64,000 nucleotides of DNA from Cupriavidus sp. WKF15 (GTDB lineage Bacteria; Pseudomonadota; Gammaproteobacteria; Burkholderiales; Burkholderiaceae), in assembly GCF_029278605.1 (NCBI RefSeq), contig NZ_CP119572.1, forward strand, positions 1,984,001 to 2,048,000, given 5' to 3'. The translations under genes and the position numbers were made by a program. Below, in pieces: positions 35,861 through 44,896 of this stretch; position 1 is the stretch's first letter, and every line of letters starts with the position of its first letter. Below the pieces are notes generated by a model. The model worked only from the letters and a program-made list of their open reading frames with translations. It had not been told where the DNA came from and made no database searches.

Positions 35861-36792
35861 GACGCCACCACGCGCGCCGCCGCGGCGCCATCCAGTGCGT
35901 AGCGCGCGTGATAGCGGGCAGCCAGGCCGACAGTCTGCGCATGCACCGCGACCGTATCTTCAATCCGGTTGCCGTAGCCGCCGGCCATGGCCACTGCGAC
36001 CGGAAGCCGACGGGACAGCGCCGCCTCGAACACCATGGCATCGCGCCGGGCCAGGCCTGCCATGGACAGCTTCAGACGCCCGAGACGGTCGCCCTCATGC
36101 GGGTCCGCACCGGCCAGGTAGATCAGCAGGTCCGGAGCAAAGCGATCGAAAAGCTTGTCCAGCGCCGCCTGCAGTGCTGCGGCATAGGCATCGTCGCCGC
36201 AGCCATCCGGCAGCCCGACGTCGAGGTCGCTCGCCTCCTTGCGAAACGGATAGTTTTTCTCCCCATGCAGCGACAGGGTGAAGACGGTCGGATCCGCCTG
36301 CAGGATGGAAGCCGTGCCATTTCCCTGGTGCACGTCGAGATCGATCACCGCCACATGCCGCACCCGGCCGTCGCGCTGCAATACGCGCGCGGCAATGGCG
36401 GCGTCATTGAAGACGCAGAAACCGCCGCCTTTGTCGGCATAGGCATGATGGGTGCCCCCCGCGAGGTTCACGGCAATGCCCTCGCCCATTGCCGCGCGGC
36501 AGGCTTCGATGGTCGCCCCGGCGGAGCGGCGCGAGCGCTCGACCATCGCCGCTGACCAGGGGAACCCGATCTCGCGCTGGCGCGCCGCGTCAAGCGTGCC
36601 GGCGGATGCATCGGCCACGTACGCGGCCGTATGGGCGAGAAGCAGCGCGTCGTCCCCCGCACGTGGCGCTTCGCGAAACTCCAGGCCCGGTACGCCGGCC
36701 ACGGCTTCACGCAGCATGCTGTACTTGCGCATCGGGAAGCGATGGTCCGGCGGCAGCGGCAGCACGAAGTGGTCAGCGTAGTAGGCAAGCAT
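35857..36792 (-). CDS. Histone-deacetylase-family amidohydrolase
   Basis: 311-aa class II HDAC/acetylpolyamine-amidohydrolase-like enzyme. Active-site features are the paired histidines in 'GGTHHAYADKGGGFCVFNDAAIAARVL' (about residues 123-150) and the zinc site 'VIDLDVHQGNGTASI'. A third metal Asp region is 'LAGADPHEGDRLG'. In bacteria these act on acetylated small molecules or lysines. It is the first gene of the leftward operon and divergent from the phasin gene. Confidence 0.9.
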   Translation of the reverse strand: MLAYYADHFVLPLPPDHRFPMRKYSMLREAVAGVPGLEFREAPRAGDDALLLAHTAAYVADASAGTLDAARQREIGFPWSAAMVERSRRSAGATIEACRAAMGEGIAVNLAGGTHHAYADKGGGFCVFNDAAIAARVLQRDGRVRHVAVIDLDVHQGNGTASILQADPTVFTLSLHGEKNYPFRKEASDLDVGLPDGCGDDAYAAALQAALDKLFDRFAPDLLIYLAGADPHEGDRLGRLKLSMAGLARRDAMVFEAALSRRLPVAVAMAGGYGNRIEDTVAVHAQTVGLAARYHARYALDGAAAARVVAS

Positions 36793-36940
36793 GTGTGGAG
36801 CGAGAAGTTCGTTCTTGTTGTCGGCGCGACCCTTGCTTAGTCAAGCGTCGGCAGCTTGCGATGGTAGCACTGCTGGAAACCCATGTGCCGGGGCCTGGGT
36901 CATGGCGATTTCTGCACATTTCCAGATGACTGCACACTCA

Positions 36941-36959
36941 TTTTGTGCGACGCACAAAA
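36941..36959. promoter_or_regulatory. Candidate PhaR operator upstream of the phasin promoter
   Basis: Perfect 8-bp inverted repeat TTTTGTGC-GAC-GCACAAAA, ending 5 bases before the -35 box. A degenerate second copy (TTGTTGCGGCGCACCAA, about 36998-37014) lies just after the -10 box. In Cupriavidus necator the repressor PhaR is known to bind both upstream of and at the start of phaP1 transcription, which this layout matches. Confidence 0.65.
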
Positions 36960-36964
36960 ACTTC

Positions 36965-36992
36965 TTGACACAGGCCTGGCTTTCCCTAGAAT
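36965..36992 (+). promoter_or_regulatory. Sigma-70 promoter of the phasin gene
   Basis: TTGACA (36965-36970), 16-base spacer, TAGAAT (36987-36992). It is near-consensus, fitting an abundant granule protein. The remaining bases between 36793 and 36940 show no gene. Confidence 0.85.
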
Positions 36993-37146
36993 TGCAATTG
37001 TTGCGGCGCACCAAAGCGACAGCACAAGCGCCCTGACCTTAATCCCTACGCCTGGGCCAGCCGACACGGAACGGTTTTCCGTCACGGTCCTGACATCTAG
37101 GCGGCTTAATTTGCTTGACCTTGAAGTTCACCACTGGAGACCAGCA

Positions 37147-37728
37147 ATGATCCTCACCCCGGAACAAGTCGCAGCAGCGCAAAAAGCCAACCTGGAAACG
37201 CTGTTTGGCCTGACCACCAAGGCTTTTGAAGGCGTCGAGAAGCTCGTCGAACTGAACCTGCAGGTCGTCAAGACCACCTTCGCCGAAAACGTCGACAACG
37301 CCAAGAAGGCACTGTCCGCCAAGGATGCCCAGGAACTGCTGGCCATCCAGGCTTCGCTGGTGCAGCCGGTCGCTGAAAAGACCCTGGCCTACACCCGCCA
37401 CCTGTACGAAATCGCTTCGGAAACCCAGAGCGAATTCACCAAGGTCGCCGAAGCCCAGCTGGCTGAAGGCTCGAAGAAGGTGCAGGCCCTGGTCGACAAC
37501 TTCGCCAAGAACGCACCGGCCGGTTCGGAATCGACCGTGGCTATCGTGAAGTCGGCCATCTCGGCTGCCAACAACGCCTACGAGTCGGTCCAGAAGGCCA
37601 CCAAGCAGGCTGTTGAAATCGCCGAAAGCAACTTCCAGGCTGCCGCCAGCGCCGCCAGCAAGGCTGCCCAGCAGGCCAGCGCCACGGCCCGCAGCGCCGC
37701 CGCCGCCAAGAAGACGACCGCTGCCTGA
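37147..37728 (+). CDS. phaP1: Phasin, major polyhydroxybutyrate-granule surface protein
   Basis: 193 aa. From memory it is nearly identical to PhaP1 of Cupriavidus necator ([20 protein letters not shown] start, [15 protein letters not shown] core). An amphipathic helical body is followed by an Ala/Lys-rich tail (from about residue 160). It coats polyhydroxybutyrate granules and controls their number and size. Expression is normally repressed by PhaR until granules form; the candidate operators lie at the promoter. The leader from start point to ATG is about 150 bases. Paired hairpins follow the gene. Confidence 0.96.
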   Translation: MILTPEQVAAAQKANLETLFGLTTKAFEGVEKLVELNLQVVKTTFAENVDNAKKALSAKDAQELLAIQASLVQPVAEKTLAYTRHLYEIASETQSEFTKVAEAQLAEGSKKVQALVDNFAKNAPAGSESTVAIVKSAISAANNAYESVQKATKQAVEIAESNFQAAASAASKAAQQASATARSAAAAKKTTAA

Positions 37729-37753
37729 TAGCAAGCACGTCTGAAAGGTAGTA

Positions 37754-37818
37754 CCAACGACCGGCTCTGCGCCGGTCCGTTGGCAAAGCGCACCGCCGCA
37801 CGGCGCGCTTTGCCAACG
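37754..37818. other. Mutually exclusive hairpins after the phasin gene
   Basis: Hairpin A: CCAACG-ACCGGC (37754-37765) pairs with GCCGGT-C-CGTTGG (37771-37783). Hairpin B: CGTTGGCAAAGCGC (37778-37791) pairs perfectly over 14 bp with 37805-37818. Both need the same CGTTGG at 37778-37783, so only one can form. There is no T run. Confidence 0.7.
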
Positions 37819-37909
37819 ATGATGGCGGCAACACACAACGCAGATTTGCCGCATCGCGTACCAGTGTCTCCTCGGTACCGCGGTCTCCTTGTCCAAAGGT
37901 ATCGTTAAG

Positions 37910-37936
37910 CCCGGCCCTCGAGGTCGGGTTTTTTTT
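37910..37936 (+). terminator. Intrinsic terminator downstream of the phasin gene
   Basis: 7-bp stem CCCGGCC / GGTCGGG with loop CTCGA, followed by eight T residues (37929-37936). The remaining bases to 38160 hold no gene I can support and probably contain the symporter promoter. Confidence 0.85.
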
Positions 37937-38160
37937 GCCCCTCTCCACCGACCTCCGACCTGCGCGAACGCCCGACAAAGGTCACGCCGCAGCGTTCTCC
38001 TTGCCCAATGCCGGAGCGGGCGACTATCGTTACGAAGGTGCAGCCCGCGGCATTCTGGCCTGCCAGGCGTCCCCGGATTCAGGTGGTGCGTCGCATCACC
38101 AATCACGCCGGGCCTGCGCGGCGCAGCGCTTGCGCAACGCAACAGCGTCAAGGAGAACCC

Positions 38161-39483
38161 ATGAAGACGCAGCGCCACATCACGACCTATATCGTCATCG
38201 CGATGATCCTTGGCGGCGTGGTCGGCTACGCCTGTCATGTCGCGTTTCCCGATCCCAAGCTGGCGAAAGAGATCGCGGGCTACATCTCGATCATCACCGA
38301 CGTATTCCTGCGGCTGATCAAGATGATCATCGCTCCGCTCGTCTTCTCGACGCTGGTCATGGGCATTGCGCACATGGGCGATGCCAGTACAGTCGGCCGC
38401 GTCGGCATCAAGGCGATGGCGTGGTTCATCACGGCCTCGCTTGTATCGCTGACGCTGGGACTGATCATGGCCACCATGCTCCAGCCGGGCGTCAACATCG
38501 GCCTGCCGCTGCCCGATGTCGGCTCCGCGACCAATCTCAAGACCAATGCCTTCACGCTGAAGGATTTCATCGCCCACCTGGTGCCCAAGTCCGTGGCCGA
38601 GGCCATGGCCAACAACGAGATCCTGCAGATCGTGGTGTTCTCGATCTTCTTTGGCACCGCCATTGCCACGCTGGGCGAACACGGCAAGCGCATGGCCGGC
38701 GTGATCGAGGACCTCGCGCAGATCATGCTCAAGATCACCGGTGCGGTGATGTGGCTGGCGCCGATTGCCGTGTTCGCCGCCATTGCGTCGACGGTGACGA
38801 CGCAAGGCCTTGGCATCCTCCTGACCTTCGCCAAGTTCATGGGCAGCTTCTATCTTGCCCTGTTCGTGCTCTGGGCATTGCTGGCGCTCGCTGGCTTCGT
38901 GTTCCTGGGCAGGCGGATCGTCACGCTGATCAAGCTGATCCGCGAGCCGTTCCTGCTGTCGTTCTCTACCGCAAGCTCCGAAGCCGCATACCCGAAGCTG
39001 CTCGACGCGCTCGACAAGTTCGGCGTCAACCGGAAGATCTCCAGCTTCGTGCTGCCGCTGGGCTACTCCTTCAACCTGGACGGGTCGATGATGTACTGCA
39101 CGTTCGCCGTGCTGTTCATTGCACAGGCCTATGACATCCACTTGCCGCTGGGCACGCAGATCACGATGCTCTTGCTGCTGATGCTCACGTCCAAGGGCAT
39201 GGCCGGCGTGCCGCGTGCATCGCTTGTGGTGATTGCGGCGACGCTGAACCAGTTCAATATTCCGGAAGCCGGCCTGCTGCTGATCATGGGGGTGGACCAG
39301 TTCCTCGACATGGGCCGTTCGGCGACCAATGCGGTGGGTAATTCGATCGCCTCCGCCGTCGTTGCCAAGTGGGAAGGCCAGCTCGCCAGCGAATCGACGC
39401 TCGATACCGACGACCAGGGCGGCGTCGGTGGCATGGACGGAGAACGCGAGCCGGTGCCCAAGCCAGAGACCGCGCGTGCGTAA
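38161..39483 (+). CDS. Dicarboxylate/amino acid:cation symporter (DAACS family)
   Basis: 440-aa inner-membrane symporter of the GltP/DctA family. Diagnostic parts are the serine-rich hairpin 'FSTASSEAAYPKLLDAL', 'GYSFNLDGSMMYCTFAVLFIAQ' (the unwound NMDGT-type helix, here NLDGS) and 'DQFLDMGRSATNAVGNSIASAVV'. It imports glutamate/aspartate or C4-dicarboxylates with protons or sodium. AAGGAG precedes the ATG. A gene for an amino-acid-binding protein follows after 31 bases. Confidence 0.92.
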   Translation: MKTQRHITTYIVIAMILGGVVGYACHVAFPDPKLAKEIAGYISIITDVFLRLIKMIIAPLVFSTLVMGIAHMGDASTVGRVGIKAMAWFITASLVSLTLGLIMATMLQPGVNIGLPLPDVGSATNLKTNAFTLKDFIAHLVPKSVAEAMANNEILQIVVFSIFFGTAIATLGEHGKRMAGVIEDLAQIMLKITGAVMWLAPIAVFAAIASTVTTQGLGILLTFAKFMGSFYLALFVLWALLALAGFVFLGRRIVTLIKLIREPFLLSFSTASSEAAYPKLLDALDKFGVNRKISSFVLPLGYSFNLDGSMMYCTFAVLFIAQAYDIHLPLGTQITMLLLLMLTSKGMAGVPRASLVVIAATLNQFNIPEAGLLLIMGVDQFLDMGRSATNAVGNSIASAVVAKWEGQLASESTLDTDDQGGVGGMDGEREPVPKPETARA

Positions 39484-39514
39484 GCGGTGGTTCGCTGACC
39501 GAGAGGAGCGACAC

Positions 39515-40435
39515 ATGTCTAGCACTCTTGCCCGGCACGGGCGCAACGCGTGGTGGCGGATCGTGGCGCTATGCCTGGCGCTGTCGGCCGGCGTTGCGCT
39601 GGCCCAGGAGCCGATCGCCCTGTCTGGCACGCTGAAGAAGGCCAAGGAAACCGGCACGCTCACCATCGGCTACCGGGAATCGTCCCTTCCCTTCTCGTAC
39701 CTGAACCAGGCTCGGCGACCGATCGGCTATTCGATCGACATCTGCACGGCCATCGTGACGGCCGCGGGCAATGAGGTAGGCCGAGACCTCGCCATCAGCT
39801 GGGTGCCGGTAACTTCCGAAAACCGGTTCGAAGCCATGATTTCCGGCAAGATCGACCTCGAATGCGGATCCACGACGCGTAATGCCGAGCGGCAGCAGCG
39901 TGTGGCGTTCTCGCCAGTGATCTTCGTCGCCGGTACCAAGCTGTTGGTGCCGCACGGCTCCCCGATCCGCACGTTCCGGGATCTCAAGGGCAAGACCGTG
40001 GTGGCGACCGCCGGCACGACCAACGCGGACGCGATCGAGCGCCTGTCCGCTCGCTTCGATCTCGGCCTGACCCTGATCCGCGCCCGTGACCACGCCGATG
40101 CCTTCGAGGTGCTGCGCCACGGCGGCGCCGATGCGTACGCCGGCGACGACGTGCTGCTGTACGGCTTCCTGGCCAAGTACGGGCTGGGCAAGAAATATGA
40201 CGTGACGCGCGACTTCCTGTCGTACGACCCCTACGGCATCATGCTGCGCAAGGGCGACCCGCAGTTTGCCGCCGTCGTCGACAAGGCGGTTCGCGACCTG
40301 ATCACCACGGGCGAGCTTGAGCGCCTGTACAAGCAATGGTTCATCAACCGCCTGCCCACTGGCGAACGCCTTGGCATTCCCATGAGTGCCCAGCTCGAAG
40401 ACATTATCGAATCCACACCTCAACAGCCGGAATGA
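39515..40435 (+). CDS. Periplasmic amino-acid-binding protein, glutamate/aspartate (GltI) type
   Basis: 306 aa. The signal peptide is about 30 residues, ending ALAQ, then a type II binding-protein fold: 'GTLTIGYRESSLPFSYLNQARRPIGYSIDIC', 'FEAMISGKIDLECGSTTRNAER', 'YDPYGIMLRKGDPQF'. This is the family that serves the GltIJKL ABC importer, but no permease or ATPase gene is nearby. It lies directly behind a secondary symporter. GAGGAG precedes the ATG. A terminator follows. Confidence 0.9.
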   Translation: MSSTLARHGRNAWWRIVALCLALSAGVALAQEPIALSGTLKKAKETGTLTIGYRESSLPFSYLNQARRPIGYSIDICTAIVTAAGNEVGRDLAISWVPVTSENRFEAMISGKIDLECGSTTRNAERQQRVAFSPVIFVAGTKLLVPHGSPIRTFRDLKGKTVVATAGTTNADAIERLSARFDLGLTLIRARDHADAFEVLRHGGADAYAGDDVLLYGFLAKYGLGKKYDVTRDFLSYDPYGIMLRKGDPQFAAVVDKAVRDLITTGELERLYKQWFINRLPTGERLGIPMSAQLEDIIESTPQQPE

Positions 40436-40523
40436 CCCCTTCTGGCGGCCCGGCCCTCCCGTGCCAGCCGGATTGGCGGACGTCGCAAATTCTCGTCGGT
40501 TAATTGCGTTTATGACCGAAAAG

Positions 40524-40547
40524 AAACCCGCCACGCGGGCGGGTTTC
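40524..40547. terminator. Bidirectional terminator between the binding-protein gene and lpdA
   Basis: Stem AAACCCGCC / GGCGGGTTT (40524-40532 and 40539-40547) around a short GC-rich loop. Confidence 0.85.
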
Positions 40548-40569
40548 GTTGCCATCCGGTTGCTTGCTC

Positions 40570-42354
40570 TTAGCGTTTGCGCGGCGGCGGTACGTCGGTG
40601 CAGGTACCTTCGTAGATTTCCGCGGCCATGCCGATCGATTCGCCCAGCGTCGGGTGCGGGTGGATGGTCTTGCCGATATCCACCGCGTCCGCGCCCATCT
40701 CGATCGCCAGGCACACTTCGCTGATCAGGTCGCCGGCATGCGTGCCGACGATGCCGCCGCCGATGACGCGGTGGGTTTCCTCGTCGAAGATCAGCTTGGT
40801 GAAACCTTCGTCGCGGCCGTTGGCAATCGCACGGCCCGAAGCAGCCCACGGGAACACGCCCTTGCTGTACTTGATGCCCTGCTCCTTGCACTGGTCCTCG
40901 GTCAGGCCGGCCCAGGCCACTTCCGGATCGGTGAAGGCCACCGACGGGATCTGCTTGGCATCGAAGTAGGCCTTCTCGCCGTGCGCGGCTTCCGCGGCCA
41001 CGTGGGCCTCGTGCACCGCCTTGTGCGCCAGCATCGGCTGGCCGACCACGTCGCCGATCGCGAAGATGTGCGGCACATTGGTGCGCATCTGCTGGTCGAC
41101 GTTGATAAAGCCGCGATCGGTCACGGCCACGCCGGCCTTCTCGGCGCCGATGCGCTTGCCATTGGGCGAACGGCCCACCGACACCAGCACCAGGTCGTAG
41201 CGCTGCGGCTCGGCCGGGGCCTGCTCGCCTTCGAACTTCACGTAGATGCCGTCCGGCTTCGCTTCCACGGCGACCGTCTTCGTGTTCAGCATGACCTTGC
41301 CGAAACGGTCCTTGTTCTTCTTTTCCCAGACCTTGACCAGGTCGCGGTCGGCGCCGTTCATCAGGCCCGGCAGCATTTCGACGACGTCGATGTCCGCGCC
41401 CAGCGTGCTGTACACCGTGGCCATTTCCAGGCCGATGATGCCGCCGCCGATGACCAGCATCTTGTTGGGCACCTCGGGCAGTTCCAGCGCGCCGGTCGAA
41501 TCGACGATACGAGGGTCTTCCGGGATGAACGGCAGCTTCACCGCCTGGCTGCCGGCGGCGATGATGGCCTTCTCGAAACGGATCACGGTCTTCTTGCCCG
41601 TGGTCTGCTTGCCCTCGCCCTCGGTCGCATCCACTTCCAGGTGATGCGGATCGAGGAAGGTGCCGATGCCGCGCACCACCTGCACCTTGCGTGCCTTGGC
41701 CATGCCGGCCAGGCCGCCGGTCAGCTTGCCGACCACCTGGTTCTTGTAGTGGCGCAGGCCGTCCAGGTCGATCTTGGCTTCGCCGAACAGGATGCCGTGG
41801 GCGGCCAGCGCCTTGGCCTCGTCGATCACCGCGGCGTTGTGCAGCAGCGCCTTGGACGGGATGCAGCCTACGTTCAGGCAGACGCCGCCGAGCGTGGCAT
41901 AGCGTTCCACCAGCACGGTGTTCATGCCAAGGTCGGCAGAGCGGAAGGCAGCCGAGTAGCCTCCGGGACCGGCGCCCAGCACCAGCACGTCGCACTGGAT
42001 GTCGGCGCCACCGGCGTGGCTGGCGGCAACCGGAGCCGGAGCCGGGGCGGCCGAAGGCGCCGCGGCGGCGGGTGCGGGTGCGGGGGCAGCGGCGGCCGGA
42101 GCCGGCGCGGCCGCGGCTTGCGCTTCCACCGTGCAGATCACGGCGCCCTCACCGATCTTGTCGCCCACCTTCACGCGCACCTCGACCACCTTGCCGGCAG
42201 CCGACGACGGCACTTCCATGCTGGCCTTGTCCGACTCCAGCACGATCAGCGACTGTTCCTGCTCGATCATGTCGCCCGGCTTGACCAGGACCTCGATCAC
42301 TTCCACCGCGTCGAAATCGCCGATATCCGGCACCTTGACTTCGATCACACTCAT
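40570..42354 (-). CDS. lpdA: Dihydrolipoyl dehydrogenase (E3) with N-terminal lipoyl domain, pyruvate dehydrogenase
   Basis: 594 aa. The N-terminal lipoyl domain (residues 1-80) has its modifiable lysine K43 in ESDKASME. An Ala/Pro linker (about 81-112) follows, then the flavoprotein with FAD site GAGPGG (127-132) and redox disulfide C159-x4-C164. A second dinucleotide fold is at '[15 protein letters not shown]', and the interface domain ends the protein. It reoxidises the lipoyl groups of AceF with NAD+. It is the last gene of the pdh operon. E3 with its own lipoyl domain is known in Cupriavidus and some other bacteria. Confidence 0.96.
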   Translation of the reverse strand: MSVIEVKVPDIGDFDAVEVIEVLVKPGDMIEQEQSLIVLESDKASMEVPSSAAGKVVEVRVKVGDKIGEGAVICTVEAQAAAAPAPAAAAPAPAPAAAAPSAAPAPAPVAASHAGGADIQCDVLVLGAGPGGYSAAFRSADLGMNTVLVERYATLGGVCLNVGCIPSKALLHNAAVIDEAKALAAHGILFGEAKIDLDGLRHYKNQVVGKLTGGLAGMAKARKVQVVRGIGTFLDPHHLEVDATEGEGKQTTGKKTVIRFEKAIIAAGSQAVKLPFIPEDPRIVDSTGALELPEVPNKMLVIGGGIIGLEMATVYSTLGADIDVVEMLPGLMNGADRDLVKVWEKKNKDRFGKVMLNTKTVAVEAKPDGIYVKFEGEQAPAEPQRYDLVLVSVGRSPNGKRIGAEKAGVAVTDRGFINVDQQMRTNVPHIFAIGDVVGQPMLAHKAVHEAHVAAEAAHGEKAYFDAKQIPSVAFTDPEVAWAGLTEDQCKEQGIKYSKGVFPWAASGRAIANGRDEGFTKLIFDEETHRVIGGGIVGTHAGDLISEVCLAIEMGADAVDIGKTIHPHPTLGESIGMAAEIYEGTCTDVPPPRKR

Positions 42355-42388
42355 GTTTGCTCCTCAATGGGCGCCGGCCTGCGTGGCC

Positions 42389-43006
42389 TCAGGGCGCGCC
42401 GTCGTTGTTGGTTGCCGCTGCGCCGGCGGCGCCGGCATCGTGCAGCCTTACGGTATGGACTTCAATCGGGCCTGCCGAACTCTTGTCGAACTCGATGCCG
42501 GCATCGACACCGATGCGCGCAATGGCGCCAGCATCCAGGTCGGGCTTGTCGTAGACCGCATGCATGGCCCCCAGCGCATAGTTGCGGCCTGAGCCGATGC
42601 CCCAGAAACGGTCGAACGAAAACACCTCGCGGTACGAGTAGACGCCGAAGATCCCGGCCGGGTTGGCGATCAGGCATACGATCTGCGACGACTCGTACGG
42701 ATCATCCTCATCTTCCTTGGTGTTGATGAAGTACTCCGACTTGAGCCTTTCATGCACCTTCAGGAAGGTCCGGAACACGTCGTCGCGCGAACCGAGCCGG
42801 CACTCCTCGCCCATGCCCGCCAGCAAGGCGCGCATGACCGGGAAGTGCGCCGTGGTGCCGGCCAGCGCGACAAAGCTGTCGCCGATCGGAAACACCTTCT
42901 GGTTGCGCTCGTAGGCGCGCGACAGGCGCGTGTCACCGAACGTGACCAGCGCATCGGCCGCAATCGCCACCTCTGCATCCTTCCTGACGACGACACAGGT
43001 AGTCAT
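42389..43006 (-). CDS. HslV/proteasome-like Ntn hydrolase encoded inside the pdh operon
   Basis: 205 aa with an HslV-like beginning: MTTCVVVRKDAEVAIAADAL. After Met removal the nucleophile would be Thr1, with Asp17 exactly as in HslV and Lys36 in NQKVFPIGDSFVALAGT. The later 'WGIGSGRNYALGAMHAVYD' matches the HslV GSG serine region. It is longer than HslV (about 175 aa) by a loop around residues 90-110 (NTKEDEDDPYES), and no HslU ATPase gene is nearby. It lies between aceF and lpdA on the same strand. The catalytic residues look intact. Function unknown; housekeeping HslV is expected elsewhere. Confidence 0.8.
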   Translation of the reverse strand: MTTCVVVRKDAEVAIAADALVTFGDTRLSRAYERNQKVFPIGDSFVALAGTTAHFPVMRALLAGMGEECRLGSRDDVFRTFLKVHERLKSEYFINTKEDEDDPYESSQIVCLIANPAGIFGVYSYREVFSFDRFWGIGSGRNYALGAMHAVYDKPDLDAGAIARIGVDAGIEFDKSSAGPIEVHTVRLHDAGAAGAAATNNDGAP

Positions 43007-43070
43007 GACTCGCCTCCCTGGAGCAGCAGGCGCCATGGCCATGCCCGTCACGGACATGGCCGCGGCCGCC

Positions 43071-44732
43071 TTACAGCAGGATGCGGCGGAAATCCGCCAG
43101 CAGCTGCCCGAAGTACGTATTGAAGCGGGCCGCCTCGGCACCATCGATCACGCGATGGTCCCACGACAGCGACAGCGGCAGCGTCAGGCGCGGCGCGAAC
43201 TGCTTGCCGTCCCAGACCGGCTTCTGGTACGACTTGCACACGCCCATGATGGCCACTTCCGGCGCATTGATGATCGGCGTGAAGTACGTACCGCCGATGC
43301 CGCCCAGCGACGAAATCGAGAAGCAGCCGCCCTGCATCTGGTCGGGCTTGAGCTTGCCGTCGCGCGCCAGCTTGGCCAGCTCGCTCATTTCCTGGCTGAT
43401 CTCGATCACGCCCTTCTTGTCGGCGTCCTTGATCACCGGCACGACCAGGCCATTCGGCGTATCGGCCGCGAAACCGATGTTGAAATACTTCTTCAGCACC
43501 AGGTTGTCGCCGTCGAGCGAGGCGTTGAAGTTCGGGAACTTCTTGAGCGCCGCCACGGTGGCCTTGATCATAAACGCCAGCATCGTCACCTTGACGCCGG
43601 ACTTCTCGTTTTCCTTGTTCAGCTGCAGGCGGAACGCCTCCAGGTCGGTGATGTCCGCCTCGTCATGGTTGGTGACGTGCGGGATCATGACCCAGTTGCG
43701 GTGCAGGTTGGCGCCCGAGATCTTCTTGATGCGCGACAGGGCCTTGTTTTCGACCTCGCCGAAGCGCGTGAAATCGACCTTCGGCCAGGGCAGCAGGCCG
43801 AGTTCGCCGCCACCGCCGCCAGCCGCGGCAGCCTGTGCCGGCGCGGCGGCCTGGCCGGTCATCACGCCCTTGACGTAGCGCTGCACGTCTTCCTGGGTGA
43901 TGCGGTTCTTCGGGCCCGTTCCCGGCACGCGGGAAACATCCACGCCCAGCTCGCGCGCGAACTTGCGCACCGACGGCGATGCATGCGCGGCCTTGCCGGT
44001 TACGCCGACCGGGGCTGCGGCAGCCGCTGCCGGAGCCGGTGCAGCGGCGACGGGCGCCGGGGCCGGGGCCTGGGCAGGCGCCGCAGCGGGAGCCGGGGCT
44101 GGTGCCGCGGCGGCCGGTGCCGGTGCGGCTGCGCCTGCGGCGCCTTCCAGCAAGATCAGCAGCGTGCCTTCGGACACGTTGTCGCCCACCTTGACCTTGA
44201 CTTCCTTGACCACGCCGCCTTGCGGGGATGGCACGTCCATGGTGGCCTTGTCCGATTCCAGCGTGACGACAGCGTCTTCGGCGTTGATGGTGTCGCCCGG
44301 CTTGACGTGGACTTCGATCACTGGGACTGCGTCGTAGTCACCGATATCGGGAACCTTGACTTCAATCGTGCCGCCGCTCGCGGCCGGAGCAGGCGCCGGG
44401 GCGGCAGCCGGAGCGGGCGCGGGCGCCGCAGCCTGGGCCGGCGCGGGAGCCGGTGCTGCGGCGGCTGGAGCCGGGGCCGGCGCGGATGTGCCGGCGGCTT
44501 CCAGCATCACCAGGACGGAGCCTTCGGACACGTTGTCGCCCACCTTGATGCGGACGTCCTTGACCACGCCGGCCTGCGGCGAGGGCACGTCCATGGTGGC
44601 CTTGTCCGATTCCAGCGTGACCAGCGCGTCTTCCGCATTGATGCTGTCGCCGGGTTTCACATGCACTTCAATGACGGGAACGGCGTCATAGTCGCCGATG
44701 TCCGGCACCTTGATTTCAATCGCTTGACTCAT
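43071..44732 (-). CDS. aceF: Pyruvate dehydrogenase E2, dihydrolipoyl acetyltransferase
   Basis: 553 aa. Two lipoyl domains have lysines K44 and K162 in ESDKATMDVPSP motifs, each followed by an Ala/Pro linker. A peripheral-subunit-binding domain ('ASPSVRKFARELGVDVSRVPGTGPKNRITQEDVQRYV', about 252-290) comes next, then the acetyltransferase core ending in 'SLSWDHRVIDGAEAARF' with the catalytic His and Asp. It transfers acetyl groups from lipoate to CoA and forms the complex core. It is second in the operon, 164 bases behind aceE. Confidence 0.97.
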   Translation of the reverse strand: MSQAIEIKVPDIGDYDAVPVIEVHVKPGDSINAEDALVTLESDKATMDVPSPQAGVVKDVRIKVGDNVSEGSVLVMLEAAGTSAPAPAPAAAAPAPAPAQAAAPAPAPAAAPAPAPAASGGTIEVKVPDIGDYDAVPVIEVHVKPGDTINAEDAVVTLESDKATMDVPSPQGGVVKEVKVKVGDNVSEGTLLILLEGAAGAAAPAPAAAAPAPAPAAAPAQAPAPAPVAAAPAPAAAAAAPVGVTGKAAHASPSVRKFARELGVDVSRVPGTGPKNRITQEDVQRYVKGVMTGQAAAPAQAAAAGGGGGELGLLPWPKVDFTRFGEVENKALSRIKKISGANLHRNWVMIPHVTNHDEADITDLEAFRLQLNKENEKSGVKVTMLAFMIKATVAALKKFPNFNASLDGDNLVLKKYFNIGFAADTPNGLVVPVIKDADKKGVIEISQEMSELAKLARDGKLKPDQMQGGCFSISSLGGIGGTYFTPIINAPEVAIMGVCKSYQKPVWDGKQFAPRLTLPLSLSWDHRVIDGAEAARFNTYFGQLLADFRRILL

Positions 44733-44823
44733 TCAGTGTCTCCTGGGCAGGCCGGCACGCGCGACTTCCGCAAGCGGCGAGATTACCCTCGCCGCCCGCT
44801 TCTGTCACGCCGCTGTGCCGCAA

Positions 44824-44849
44824 GGCGCCCGGGCTTACCCCGGGGCGCC
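44824..44849. other. GC-rich hairpin between aceE and aceF
   Basis: GGCGCC-CGGG (44824-44833) pairs with CCCG-G-GGCGCC, with one bulge. It lacks a T run. It could be an mRNA-processing or partial-attenuation structure tuning E1 against E2. Confidence 0.45.
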
Positions 44850-44896
44850 CGCGGCACGGCATCGCCGTACTGCGGGGGGTTGGTGCAGGAAGCCGG

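Noticed and set aside
37039..39666. Long leftward open frame across the phasin and symporter genes
   Set aside because: It spans two genes and a terminator on the other strand and has low-complexity composition. It is a shadow.
42389..43006. Labelling this gene hslV
   Set aside because: It differs in length and loop content and lacks hslU; it is an HslV relative in another operon, so the symbol would mislead.
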